Of a stretch of DNA of 64,000 nucleotides, positions 9,523-17,439 are shown piece after piece (the stretch's first letter is position 1; the number at the start of each line of letters is the position of its first letter). The position numbers and the translations under genes were made by a program. Source of the DNA: an uncultured Clostridia bacterium (GTDB taxonomy: Bacteria > Bacillota > Clostridia > Oscillospirales > Acutalibacteraceae); assembly GCA_944384995.1 (NCBI GenBank), contig CALWVN010000008.1, positions 1-64,000 on the forward strand, read 5' to 3'. A model generated the notes under the pieces. It was not told where the DNA came from, did not search any database, and was given only the letters and a program-made list of their open reading frames with translations.

Positions 9523-9582
9523 GTACGCTGACCATCTGTTTAGCATACGAACGGCTTTGAAGTACTCGAAAGGGGTGATTTC

Positions 9583-10536
9583 ATGAAAAAAGCTTGCAGC
9601 GCCGTGCTGGCCTTGCTGCTGTGCTGTGCGATGCAGCTCGGCGTCTTCGGACTCGGCAACGTAGAGGTGAGCACGGTCGTACCCGGCGAGCATGAAATTA
9701 CCGTGACTTACAACGAGGGCGGCTACGTCCTGTATGGCGGCGAGGTTCTGCCCAGCGGCACGACGCTGACGGTGGAACGCTTTGATGATGTTACGCTCAG
9801 TGTGATCTGCCAGGCGACGGATCACCTGCAGAGCGTCACCGTCAACGGCGAGGACGTGACGGATCAGATGCAGTACGGGCAGCTGATACTTTCCGGCGTG
9901 CATACGAATGTGGACATCGTGTTTACATTCCAAAAGTGCGCGGACGCAAAGCCCCTCGACCCCTCTGATCCCGAATATGACCCCGAGGATCCCAACAAGG
10001 GCGCGGATGAATGTGTGCATTATGCCTTAAGCGGCGGTGTGTACCGCGGCGACAAGCCGTATCCGAATGCGGGGCTGGTCTTTGACTTCGGTGAGATCGA
10101 AACCGCTGCGAACGAAGACGGCGAATATGCCGTGGACGACATCAAAGACGGCTACCACACCGTAACCATCTATGATCCCGACGGCACCGTGGCGGGCACG
10201 GCGAATTTCTCCGTGACCGAAAGCGAGACTGCAACAGAAGTCACCGTGACGAAGCTCCCCGACGGCACACAGCTTGTGACTGTCCCTGCCGGCACGGAAA
10301 GCATCCTGCTTGACTTCGTCGTGAATGACGACGGTACCGTTACCCTTGTCCCCGGCACAGAGCCCGAAGTGCCCATCACGGAAAACCCGATCATCACCCA
10401 GACCGGCGCGCTGATCCGGGAATATCCCGTGGCAGCGGGCGCAACGCTCGTGCTGATCTTCGGCGGCATTCCGTTCCTGTTCTTCCTGCTCCGCAGAAAG
10501 AAGAAGCAGGAGGAAGAAGAGAACACCGCTGTGTAA
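9583..10536 (+). CDS. Membrane-anchored surface protein closing the surface locus
   Basis: 317 residues. Signal peptide about 1-22. A beta-rich region covers 23-120 (VEVSTVVPGEHEITVTYNEGG). An Asp/Pro-rich linker lies at about 126-143. A prealbumin/carboxypeptidase-regulatory-like fold at about 146-220 contains GLVFDF, GEYAVDDIKDGYHTVTIYD. One transmembrane helix near 283-302 is followed by a basic-acidic tail RRKKKQEEEENTAV. There is no LPXTG, so it is held by the helix and not by sortase. AAAGGGGTG is the ribosome site. As the only anchored product of the nine-gene run, it is a candidate tether for the secreted proteins. Confidence 0.75.
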   Translation: MKKACSAVLALLLCCAMQLGVFGLGNVEVSTVVPGEHEITVTYNEGGYVLYGGEVLPSGTTLTVERFDDVTLSVICQATDHLQSVTVNGEDVTDQMQYGQLILSGVHTNVDIVFTFQKCADAKPLDPSDPEYDPEDPNKGADECVHYALSGGVYRGDKPYPNAGLVFDFGEIETAANEDGEYAVDDIKDGYHTVTIYDPDGTVAGTANFSVTESETATEVTVTKLPDGTQLVTVPAGTESILLDFVVNDDGTVTLVPGTEPEVPITENPIITQTGALIREYPVAAGATLVLIFGGIPFLFFLLRRKKKQEEEENTAV

Positions 10537-10602
10537 GGTAAGGCGTTTCATGCTGTGTGCGGCTCTTTGCCGCACGGCACAGAAATGAAATAAAATCCAA
10601 TT

Positions 10603-10633
10603 GCGCCCCGTGCGAAAGCACGGGGCGCTTTTT
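10603..10633 (+). terminator. Rho-independent terminator of the surface locus
   Basis: An 11-bp perfect stem GCGCCCCGTGC / GCACGGGGCGC closes a GAAA loop and is followed by TTTTT. It lies 67 bp after the anchored-protein gene and is the first strong terminator seen after 358, which supports one operon of nine genes. Confidence 0.85.
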
Positions 10634-10639
10634 GTTAGC

Positions 10640-11280
10640 TGCCGGATATTAGATCCCGGACGCTGGATGCGGTATGGGCAAGTTCTCTGCAAAACCGAAT
10701 TTTGGCGTGAACCATGTAGGGCGCGGGTGATTCCCCTGTCAGGGGAAATGTCGCAAAGCGACAAAAGGGTTCGGGATTCGGAGAATCTGCTCGCGCCGAA
10801 GTCCTGCAATCCCTGTAGGGACAGCCCTTGCGGCTGTCCGTTTTAGCGTTTAGAAGTTAGATGTTAGATATTAGATGTGGTGCAGGACGGTCTGCGCAAA
10901 GCCGCAGTTGCGTTGAAATGAAAAGAGCCCCGCCCCTACGGATTGCGAGGTTTATTTTTCAGCGCAGCCGTGGCTTCGCACGAAATCTGCTTGCACCGTA
11001 TCTGATTTCTGTCTTCTAACTTCTGATATCTGAACGGAGCCCCGCCCCTACGACTGCGAGGTTAATCTTTTCAGCGCCGTTTGCAGTAAAGCCGAAATAC
11101 GCACAATCCGTAGGGACAGCCCTTGCGGCTGTCCGCAGGGAAGCGCATCGCAAACGGACAGGGACAAGCCCTGTCCCAACGATTTTTGCTGATTTTCGGT
11201 GTAACGCAGCCGTTGATACGCGGGGGCTCTTTCCACACCGCTTCTGATATCAGCTTTCTAACTTCTGAAATCTGACCGGC
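10640..11280. repeat. Composite intergenic repeat block with GTAG hairpins (REP/BIME-like)
   Basis: No gene is seen between 10537 and 11438. The block holds GTAG-headed hairpins at 10716-10745, 10815-10839, 10925-10939 (reverse), 11036-11051 (reverse), 11110-11134 and 11156-11178 (reverse, CTAC changed to CAAC). Between them are TTAGAAGTTAGATGTTAG-type short repeats. A unit of about 80 bp (10716-10797, with TCGCAAAGCGACAAAAGGGTT) recurs at 17026-17107. The stretch 11070-11280 recurs inverted at 19125-19365. Confidence 0.7.
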
Positions 11281-11371
11281 GGTCGGGCACGAAAATTCTC
11301 GTCTCCTCGAAAGCCCTTTGCACGTCTTTCTGTCCGATAAAAAATATTTTCATGATTCCCACCGCCAAATC

Positions 11372-11405
11372 AACACGGGCGCAGTCCTTGGACTGCGCCC
11401 GTGTT
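11372..11405. terminator. Hairpin after the YjdF-like gene
   Basis: A long perfect inverted repeat (ACGGGCGCAGTCC / GGACTGCGCCCGT) sits 34 bp past the stop of the minus-strand gene. Only a weak T-rich tail follows on either strand, so it may be a poor or bidirectional terminator. Confidence 0.5.
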
Positions 11406-11438
11406 GCATTGCATATGTTGTGAAATCTGCTAAGAGCC

Positions 11439-12131
11439 TCAGCGTTCCGCTGTGGCTGTCTCGTGTTCGGCGGAAATACCTTGTGCCGCGGCAGAGCTCG
11501 GGTCACCGTCGGGGCTTGCAGGCTGTCCTTTGAAAAAGTTTCGTATGCGCTCGCGTGAAAAATACTTCCGATATTCAAAGCACTTGAACAGCTGGAAGCT
11601 CACGCTCCCGAGATATCCTGCGACGATATCACCCATGGTATCGGTGTTGCCGTGCTGGACACCCATATGCAGGATGCAGTCCGTCAAAAACTCAATGATC
11701 TCCCAAAATCCCGCGCCCGCAAAGGAAAAGAAGCCGCCGAACAGGATCACCACAAAAGGCTCGTGCGGCAGGCTCAGCCGCTTGAAAATCCATTCGATCA
11801 AATATATCCCGATCGCCCCGAGCAGCAGACCGCTGATATAGTGCACCACACGGTCATATCCCGGAAAACGATCATAGAGTTTTAAAATCGACCCCGCTGC
11901 GGGGAAAATCAGAAACAGGTTCACCATTAAGTAAGTACCGATCGGGAAGCGGCAAAGAAAAAGTGCGATCGCAAGCACGGCAAGCTCCATGCCGATCTTG
12001 TCAAACAGCTCCGTCTGCGGCGGGGCGAAGATGCAAAATAAAAAGATGACGAGCGCCGTGAGCAGGGAAATGCCCAGACGCCGCAGTGTCTCCACCTTGA
12101 CACCTTTCCATTCTACAAGTCCGTTTTTCAT
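11439..12131 (-). CDS. YjdF/DUF2238-like integral membrane protein
   Basis: 230 residues with about six hydrophobic helices between 15 and 180 and a hydrophilic C-terminal tail. The patterns D-RVVHYISGLLLG and FWEIIEFLTDCI...DTMGDIVAGYLG match the YjdF-like membrane family (DUF2238), whose acidic and His residues lie within the membrane. Biochemical function of the family is unknown. The start ATG overlaps the stop of the upstream GNAT gene (ATGA) and is preceded by AAGGAG, so it is translationally coupled in a four-gene minus-strand run. Confidence 0.7.
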   Translation of the reverse strand: MKNGLVEWKGVKVETLRRLGISLLTALVIFLFCIFAPPQTELFDKIGMELAVLAIALFLCRFPIGTYLMVNLFLIFPAAGSILKLYDRFPGYDRVVHYISGLLLGAIGIYLIEWIFKRLSLPHEPFVVILFGGFFSFAGAGFWEIIEFLTDCILHMGVQHGNTDTMGDIVAGYLGSVSFQLFKCFEYRKYFSRERIRNFFKGQPASPDGDPSSAAAQGISAEHETATAER

Positions 12132-12772
12132 AATAACTCCTTCCCATCCCGTTTATTGTGCAGCGTTTGGAAAGCTGAAACGGGCTCTTCCACAAACCAC
12201 TGCTTTGCTTTCTGCTTGTATACGGTATACAGCGGCGCAGCAGGATCAAAGCTGATCTGATACATGCGAAACACCACAGGGATATTTTTAGGCTGCCAAA
12301 GCTCTGTGTACGAATAGGCGTAGCGCATGCCGAGCCTCTGCATGACGGCGCCGCTGCGCGGATTTTCGCGGTCATGCGTGGCGGTCACAAACGGCATGCC
12401 GTCCGCCTTTGCCTGCGCCAGCACCATGCGCGCCGCGCGCGTCATGATGCCTTGCCCCCAAAACTCCCGCCGCAGAGCATACCCGAGGTCGTGCGCGCCG
12501 TCCGTTTCCAAATGGATATAACCAATGGGCAGATCATCCGCTTGCAAACAGACCGCGTAACGGTAACCGACCGGGTTTCGGTAGAATGTCTCATACTTTT
12601 CCCGGAACAGTGCTTCAGCCTGCGCCTGTGTCTCCAAGGGAAACCACGGCAAAAATTTGTTTACCGCCCGATCTGCATAAAGCGCAAACAGCGCAGGGAT
12701 ATCGCCTTCGGTAAACCGCCGCAGGAGCAGCTCGCCTTTTGTGAGTACCGGTGTGTTTTGGCTCGTGTTCAT
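12128..12772 (-). CDS. GNAT-family N-acetyltransferase, RimJ/RimL-like
   Basis: 214 residues from the ATG at 12772, which overlaps the stop codon of the methyltransferase (ATGA). The motif-A region GYALRREFWGQGIMTRAARMVL carries the acetyl-CoA loop pattern R-x-x-WGQG. The downstream MQRLGMRY matches the usual late GNAT motif. The N-terminal LLLRRFTEGDIPALFALY is typical of RimJ/RimL-type enzymes acting on amino-terminal or other amines. Substrate unknown. It lies in a coupled gene run with the RNA methyltransferase. Confidence 0.8.
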   Translation of the reverse strand: MNTSQNTPVLTKGELLLRRFTEGDIPALFALYADRAVNKFLPWFPLETQAQAEALFREKYETFYRNPVGYRYAVCLQADDLPIGYIHLETDGAHDLGYALRREFWGQGIMTRAARMVLAQAKADGMPFVTATHDRENPRSGAVMQRLGMRYAYSYTELWQPKNIPVVFRMYQISFDPAAPLYTVYKQKAKQWFVEEPVSAFQTLHNKRDGKELL

Positions 12773-14139
12773 ACCGCATCCCCCGTCCGCACCAATAGGC
12801 ATACGCTTTCCACATGGCTCGTGCGCGGAAAAAGATCTGCGGCGGCAAGCCGGCGCACCGTATAGCCGAGGGGCCGCAAGCGTGCGCAGTCGCGCGCAAG
12901 CGTGGCGGGGTCGCAGGAAATATAAACGATTTTCTGCGGCTGCATGGCGGCGACCGTTTCAAGCACCTGCTCGCCGCAGCCCTTGCGCGGCGGGTCAAGC
13001 AAAACAACGTCGGGATGCACGCCCAAGGTCTGCAAACGCGCCGACGCATCGCCTGCATCCCCACAGAAAAATTCCGCGTTTTCGATTCCGTTTTCCGCAG
13101 CGTTCCGGCGCGCATCCTCCACCGCTTCGGGTACGATCTCCGCACCGTACAGCCGGCCGATCTTTCGCGCCATGGAAAGCCCGATGAGCCCTGTGCCGCA
13201 GTAGAGGTCAAGCACGGTTTCCTGCCCCGTCAGCCCCGCGAATTCTGCGGCTTTTCCGTAAAGACGCTCCGCCATATCGCGGTTGACCTGGTAAAACGAC
13301 TGCGGCGAGAGCCGCACGCGGATGCCGCAAAGCGTATCCGTGATATACGGTACCCCCCAAAGCACGGTGCAGTGTGCGCCGAGGATGACATTGGTGCGCT
13401 CGGTATTGCGGTTGAGCTGTATGCTCGCAATACCGGCATGCAGCTCCAAAAGGCGTGCAACAAGCGTGTCTGCGTGCGGCAGCACGCCGCCGTTTATCAC
13501 AACACAGACCATGATCTCGCCGCTTTCAAAGCCCTTGCGCAAATACAAATGCCGTACAAGTCCCTTGTGCGTTTCGGTATCATACACGGAAACATCAAAT
13601 TCTTCTAAAAATGTGCGGAACACCCGCACGATCTCTGCAAATTCCGCAGGCTGCAAAAGGCAGTCCGTGCAATCGATCACGCGGTGCGAGCGCGGGGCGT
13701 AAAAGCCGATCTGCACCTTTTTGTCCACACGCGCGACCGGATATTGCGCCTTGTTGCGGTAGCGTTCGATGCATGCCGGTACAAGGATCTCCTCGCAGGA
13801 AACGTCCATATGCGCAAGGCGGCGGAAGGCGTCCTCCACGCGGCGCTGCTTTTCTTCCGCTTCAAAGCCGTATGCAAGCTCGCGAAGCGCGCAGCCGCCG
13901 CAGCGCGGGAACAGCGGGCAGTCGTTTTGCACGCGGTACGGCGACGCGGACAAGACACGTGTGACCTTGGCGACCGCGTAGTGCTTTTTTGCCTTGATCA
14001 CATGGGCTTCCACTTCGTCGCCGGGCACGCCGCCGCGCACGAATATCGCAAAACCGTCCAAATGGCCCACGCCGCTGCCCTCGGCGGTAAGCGCTTCAAT
14101 TTTCAGCGTGAGGGTCTGGTTCTTCTGGGGTGTGGGCAT
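12769..14139 (-). CDS. rlmD: 23S rRNA (uracil-C5)-methyltransferase, RlmD/TrmA family
   Basis: 456 residues. The ATG at 14139 is preceded by GGAGGAAC. A TRAM RNA-binding domain (about 5-62) is followed by Cys residues in a CPLFPRCGGC pattern and a later CTDC, the Fe-S ligand arrangement of this family. The SAM-binding motif is LDLYCGTGLIGLS, then LLDPPRKGC and VYISCDPATLARD with the catalytic Cys. It transfers a methyl group to C5 of a uridine in 23S rRNA. In Firmicutes the exact target (U1939 or another uridine, or tRNA) cannot be fixed from sequence, so the symbol names the family. It overlaps the small gene upstream by 44 bp. Confidence 0.85.
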   Translation of the reverse strand: MPTPQKNQTLTLKIEALTAEGSGVGHLDGFAIFVRGGVPGDEVEAHVIKAKKHYAVAKVTRVLSASPYRVQNDCPLFPRCGGCALRELAYGFEAEEKQRRVEDAFRRLAHMDVSCEEILVPACIERYRNKAQYPVARVDKKVQIGFYAPRSHRVIDCTDCLLQPAEFAEIVRVFRTFLEEFDVSVYDTETHKGLVRHLYLRKGFESGEIMVCVVINGGVLPHADTLVARLLELHAGIASIQLNRNTERTNVILGAHCTVLWGVPYITDTLCGIRVRLSPQSFYQVNRDMAERLYGKAAEFAGLTGQETVLDLYCGTGLIGLSMARKIGRLYGAEIVPEAVEDARRNAAENGIENAEFFCGDAGDASARLQTLGVHPDVVLLDPPRKGCGEQVLETVAAMQPQKIVYISCDPATLARDCARLRPLGYTVRRLAAADLFPRTSHVESVCLLVRTGDAV

Positions 14140-14305
14140 GATGTTCCTCCGCTTTATATTTCCGGATCCGCCGCACAAGCAGCGCGCCGAGCAGGATGCC
14201 AAGCAGCACAGCCGCCGCTGCGACGCAAACGAGCTCCGCCGCGCGGCGCTCGGGGGTCAATTCCGCCGCTTCCGAAAAAAAGCGGAACACGTCTGAAAAA
14301 TCCAC
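14096..14305 (-). CDS. Small single-helix membrane protein overlapping rlmD
   Basis: 69 residues from a GTG at 14305 preceded by AAAGGAGCTGCACAA. It has a short amphipathic start, one hydrophobic helix (about 24-43, LVCVAAAAVLLGILLGALLV), then a basic RRIRKYK stop-transfer and a His/Glu/Pro-rich tail. The last 44 bases overlap the start of the methyltransferase gene in another frame, which suggests translational coupling. Family not recognised. Confidence 0.55.
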   Translation of the reverse strand: MDFSDVFRFFSEAAELTPERRAAELVCVAAAAVLLGILLGALLVRRIRKYKAEEHHAHTPEEPDPHAEN

Positions 14306-14506
14306 TTGTGCAGCTCCTTTCTTGTATGCGCACAGTCGGCGCACATGTCGAATCTGTGATAATAGTAGCACACATCCGCCCAAAAGGGAAGAGGGGATTC
14401 TCAACAAATGTCTATAAAATCGGGCGAAAATATAAGTAAAACGCTGCAAAATATACCGCAAGCACAAACAAAGTCCCAAAAAACGGACTTTGCCGACGGG
14501 CAAGCC

Positions 14507-14535
14507 TTGTCAAAGGTGCGCCGGAATGGTACAAT
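14507..14535 (+). promoter_or_regulatory. Sigma-A promoter of the SOS-linked small gene
   Basis: TTGTCA (14507-14512), 17-bp spacer, TACAAT (14530-14535). Near-consensus; the LexA-like box starts 13 bp after the -10 element. Confidence 0.8.
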
Positions 14536-14547
14536 CGAACACAGAAA

Positions 14548-14561
14548 CGAACATTTGTTCT
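14548..14561. promoter_or_regulatory. LexA (SOS/Cheo) box
   Basis: CGAACATTTGTTCT matches the Gram-positive LexA consensus CGAACRNRYGTTCG closely, with the central GAAC/GTTC halves intact. It sits at the expected transcription start, where bound LexA would block RNA polymerase. Confidence 0.75.
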
Positions 14562-14585
14562 GTTGTTTTGGAAGAGAGGGAGCGC

Positions 14586-14840
14586 ATGACTTTGACACAA
14601 ATGGCACAAACCTACCGGCAGGACGAAGAGACCTTGACGCGGCAGATCGACCGCTTTTTGCCGTATGCAAAGTCCCTTTCGGGTGAAAAGCGGCACGAGG
14701 CATACCGCCGCCTTGCCTGCCTTTACGAAATGCGCCGCGACGTGCGCATGACGGCGGGGCTTTTGGAATCCTATTACACGGACTGCGCGAAACGGCGCGT
14801 TTACCGCGATAATCGACAATTTTTTTATGGAAAGAATTAG
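14586..14840 (+). CDS. SOS-controlled small helical protein of unknown function
   Basis: 84 residues. The ATG at 14586 is preceded by AGAGGGAGCGC. The sequence is charged and probably all-helical (ERERM upstream is not translated from this start), with no signal peptide, no membrane segment and no recognised motif. Its promoter carries a LexA box, so it should be induced by DNA damage. Because lexA itself is not nearby, it is a stand-alone SOS gene. Possible roles such as division inhibitor or DNA-repair accessory are guesses. Confidence 0.65.
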   Translation: MTLTQMAQTYRQDEETLTRQIDRFLPYAKSLSGEKRHEAYRRLACLYEMRRDVRMTAGLLESYYTDCAKRRVYRDNRQFFYGKN

Positions 14841-14859
14841 CAGTTTGTGATTTTTTCTA

Positions 14860-14888
14860 TTGATAATCGAGCGGCAAATCAGTATAAT
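14860..14888 (+). promoter_or_regulatory. Sigma-A promoter of the Fe-S scaffold/GGGtGRT operon
   Basis: TTGATA (14860-14865), 17-bp spacer, TATAAT (14883-14888); the ribosome site AAAGGAG and ATG at 14925 follow. Confidence 0.85.
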
Positions 14889-14924
14889 ATATGCAGTCCT
14901 GTTGAGAAAGGAGTTCCAAAAAAC

Positions 14925-15620
14925 ATGATGAATTATTCCCATGAAGTTGAAAAAATGTGCTGTGTTGCAAAAGGCCCCAAGCACGGCCCCGCGCCCATCC
15001 CCGAGGAAGGGAAATGGGTCAAGGCGTATGAGATCAAGGACATCTCCGGCTTTTCGCACGGTGTGGGCTGGTGCGCACCGCAGCAGGGTACCTGCAAGCT
15101 GTCACTCAACGTCAAAAACGGCATCGTTGAGGAAGCGCTGGTCGAGACCATCGGCTGCTCGGGCATGACCCATTCGGCGGCGATGGCGGCGGAGATCCTG
15201 CCCGGCAAAACGCTGCTTGAGTGCCTGAATACCGACCTCGTGTGCGACGCGATCAACGTCGCCATGCGCGAGATCTTTTTGCAGTTCGTTTACGGCAGAA
15301 CGCAGTCCGCGTTCTCGGAGGACGGTCTGGTCATCGGCGCGGCGCTCGAGGATCTCGGCAAAGGCCTTCGTTCGCAGGTCGGCACGATGTTCTCCACGAA
15401 GCTGAAAGGCGTCCGCTACATGGAAATGGCGGAAGGCTATGTCACCCGAATGGCGCTCGACGAGAACGACGAGGTCATCGGCTATGAGTTCATCAAGGTC
15501 GGCAAGATGCTTGAGGATATCCGCCACGGCGTTTCCGCCGACGAAGCGCTCAAAAAGAATACAGGTACGTACGGTCGTTTTGCAAACGCTGCAAAATACA
15601 TCGACCCTCGTGAAGAATAA
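14925..15620 (+). CDS. Iron-sulfur cluster assembly scaffold (NifU/IscU-like) paired with GGGtGRT protein
   Basis: 231 residues from the first of two adjacent ATGs, behind AAAGGAG. IscU-like features: FSHGVGWCAPQQGTCKLSL with two Cys, VETIGCSGMTHSAAMAAEIL with a third Cys in the GCSGM context, and LECLNTDLVCDAI with a fourth. The domain is longer than standalone IscU (about 130 residues). The C-terminal third (GRTQSAFSEDGLVIGAALEDLG onward) is a family-specific extension. Forms a conserved pair with the next gene, 15 bp downstream. Expected to hold or transfer an Fe-S cluster; the client is unknown. Confidence 0.85.
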   Translation: MMNYSHEVEKMCCVAKGPKHGPAPIPEEGKWVKAYEIKDISGFSHGVGWCAPQQGTCKLSLNVKNGIVEEALVETIGCSGMTHSAAMAAEILPGKTLLECLNTDLVCDAINVAMREIFLQFVYGRTQSAFSEDGLVIGAALEDLGKGLRSQVGTMFSTKLKGVRYMEMAEGYVTRMALDENDEVIGYEFIKVGKMLEDIRHGVSADEALKKNTGTYGRFANAAKYIDPREE

Positions 15621-15635
15621 GGGAGGGACTTCCAC

Positions 15636-16643
15636 ATGGCAAACGATGTAATGTTTGAAGGTAAAGAGAGAAGAATGGCGAAAATCGAGAAGTGCCTTGC
15701 CGAATACGGCATTGCGAGCCTCGAAGACGCCAAAGCCCTTTGCACCGAAAAGGGCATCGACGTAGAAAGCATTGTCAAGGGCGTGCAGCCCATCGCGTTC
15801 GACAACGCCGTTTGGGCGTATACGCTGGGCGTGGCGCTGGCGCTCAAGACCGGCGTCAAGACCGCTTCCGAAGCGGCTGCGACCATCGGTAAGGGTCTGC
15901 AGGCGTTCTGCGTGCCCGGTTCCGTTGCCGAGCAGAGAAACGTCGGTCTCGGCCACGGCAACCTCGGCGCCATGCTTTTGAACGAGGATACCAAGTGCTT
16001 CGCGTTCCTCGCGGGCCACGAATCCTTCGCCGCGGCGGAGGGCGCAATCGGTATCGCCAAGACGGCGAACAAGGTCCGCAAAGAGCCCCTGCGCGTGATC
16101 CTTAACGGCTTAGGCAAGGACGCGGCGATGATCATTTCGCGCATCAACGGCTTTACCTATGTCAAGACCGACTATGATTTCTACACCGGCGAGCTGACCG
16201 TGCTGAGCGAAACGCCGTATTCCGAGGGAGAGCGCGCGGCGGTCAAGTGCTACGGCGCAAACGACGTGCTTGAAGGCGTTGCCATTATGAAGAAAGAGGG
16301 CGTGGATGTCTCCATCACGGGCAACTCCACGAATCCGACGCGCTTCCAGCACCTGGTCGCGGGCACGTATAAGAAATGGGCGAACGAGAACGGCGTCAAG
16401 TACTTCTCCGTGGCGTCCGGCGGCGGCACGGGCAGAACGCTCCACCCCGACAACGTCGCGGCGGGCCCCGCTTCTTACGGTCTCACGGACTCCATGGGCA
16501 GAATGCACGGCGACGCACAGTTCGCAGGTTCCTCCTCCGTTCCGGCGCACGTCGAAATGATGGGTCTTATCGGCATGGGCAACAACCCCATGGTCGGCGC
16601 TACGGTCGCTTGCGCGGTCGCGGTCGAAGAAGCGATGAAATAA
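15636..16643 (+). CDS. GGGtGRT protein
   Basis: 335 residues behind AAGGGAGGGAC. The name-giving motif is present as VASGGGTGRTLHPDNVAAG, followed by a Gly/Met-rich end (MMGLIGMGNNPMVGATVACA). The family is widespread in anaerobes, has no proven biochemical role, and is genetically paired with the NifU-like scaffold, as here. Two Cys (in TEKG-side and AFCVPGS) could contact a cluster. No signal peptide; likely cytoplasmic. Co-transcribed with the scaffold and closed by the terminator at 16694. Confidence 0.85.
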   Translation: MANDVMFEGKERRMAKIEKCLAEYGIASLEDAKALCTEKGIDVESIVKGVQPIAFDNAVWAYTLGVALALKTGVKTASEAAATIGKGLQAFCVPGSVAEQRNVGLGHGNLGAMLLNEDTKCFAFLAGHESFAAAEGAIGIAKTANKVRKEPLRVILNGLGKDAAMIISRINGFTYVKTDYDFYTGELTVLSETPYSEGERAAVKCYGANDVLEGVAIMKKEGVDVSITGNSTNPTRFQHLVAGTYKKWANENGVKYFSVASGGGTGRTLHPDNVAAGPASYGLTDSMGRMHGDAQFAGSSSVPAHVEMMGLIGMGNNPMVGATVACAVAVEEAMK

Positions 16644-16693
16644 GCTTTTGTCTGTATTGTACGGACAAGCAAAACGCAAAACCCATAACGAAG

Positions 16694-16719
16694 GCCGTCC
16701 CGAAAGGGGCGGCTTTTTT
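16694..16719 (+). terminator. Rho-independent terminator after the GGGtGRT gene
   Basis: Stem GCCGTCCC / GGGGCGGC with a GAAA loop and six T residues; one G-T pair in the stem. Confidence 0.85.
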
Positions 16720-17345
16720 AGATGTCAGATATCAGATATTAGAAGTTAGAAGCGGTACAGGGCGGCTTTACGGTAAGCAGAAAAATTCCAACAATCGTAG
16801 GGACAGCCCTTGCGGCTGTCCGTGAGCAAAGACCCGGGTTCAGATGCTAAAGTGGGTAGGGGCTTTTCCGTACAACGGAAAGACAGCGTTACGCGTCGCA
16901 CCGGATATCTAACATCTAAAAACGGACAGCCGCAAGGGCTGTCCCTACGATGCGCCTTTTTAGAAGTTAGAAGTTAGATGTAGGATAAAGAAGTTTTCCG
17001 CAAAGCCGAAAATCAGTACAGTCCCGTAGGGCGGGGGTGATTCCCCTGATAGGGGAAATGTCGCAAAGCGACAAAAGGGTTTGGGATTCGGAGAATCTGC
17101 TCCCGCCGCGCGTCTGTGCAAATCGCGTAGTGGCGGACTTCCATGTCCGCCAAAGGGCAGTTGGGCAAACAAACCATCTTCCGCCTGCCCGGAAAATTTT
17201 CTGCCCGAATTCCCGGAAACAAAGACAAAATCACTACTTCCTATGGCGGGGGGGGTGGAACCCCGCCACTACGCGGCGGACGTAAAAATCTATTTCGAAC
17301 GCAGCGGGGGGGGTCCTGTTATCCCCACTTCGGCGAAGAAAACCC
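16720..17345. repeat. Composite intergenic repeat block with GTAG hairpins
   Basis: No gene is seen between 16644 and 17439. GTAG hairpins lie at 16797-16821, 16924-16948 (reverse), 17026-17055, 17127-17151 (GGCGGAC-TTCCAT-GTCCGCC) and 17245-17272 (reverse). Short TTAGAAGTTAGA-type repeats fill 16720-16755 and 16905-16985. Two runs of eight G residues occur at 17248-17255 and 17306-17313. Confidence 0.7.
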
Positions 17346-17376
17346 GTAGGGTACGCTTGCTATTTTGCAAAAGCAC

Positions 17377-17425
17377 TTGACAAACCATATGCCTTGCATT
17401 ACAATGCATATAGAATACATTGTAA
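17377..17425 (+). promoter_or_regulatory. padR promoter with overlapping palindromic operator
   Basis: TTGACA (17377-17382), 17-bp spacer, TACAAT (17400-17405). A perfect inverted repeat TTACAATG-N11-CATTGTAA (17399-17425) overlaps the -10 element. The position suggests autorepression by the PadR protein encoded next. Confidence 0.75.
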
Positions 17426-17439
17426 AGCGAGGTATAAAT

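Noticed and set aside
358..10536. Sortase-dependent pilus or WxL-type surface locus
   Set aside because: No LPXTG-like motif, sortase, or WxL-domain signature was found in any of the nine products.
10601..11578. Short open frames in the 10.6-11.6 kb repeat region
   Set aside because: They consist of repeat and hairpin sequence, lack ribosome sites, and overlap the terminator and GTAG hairpins.
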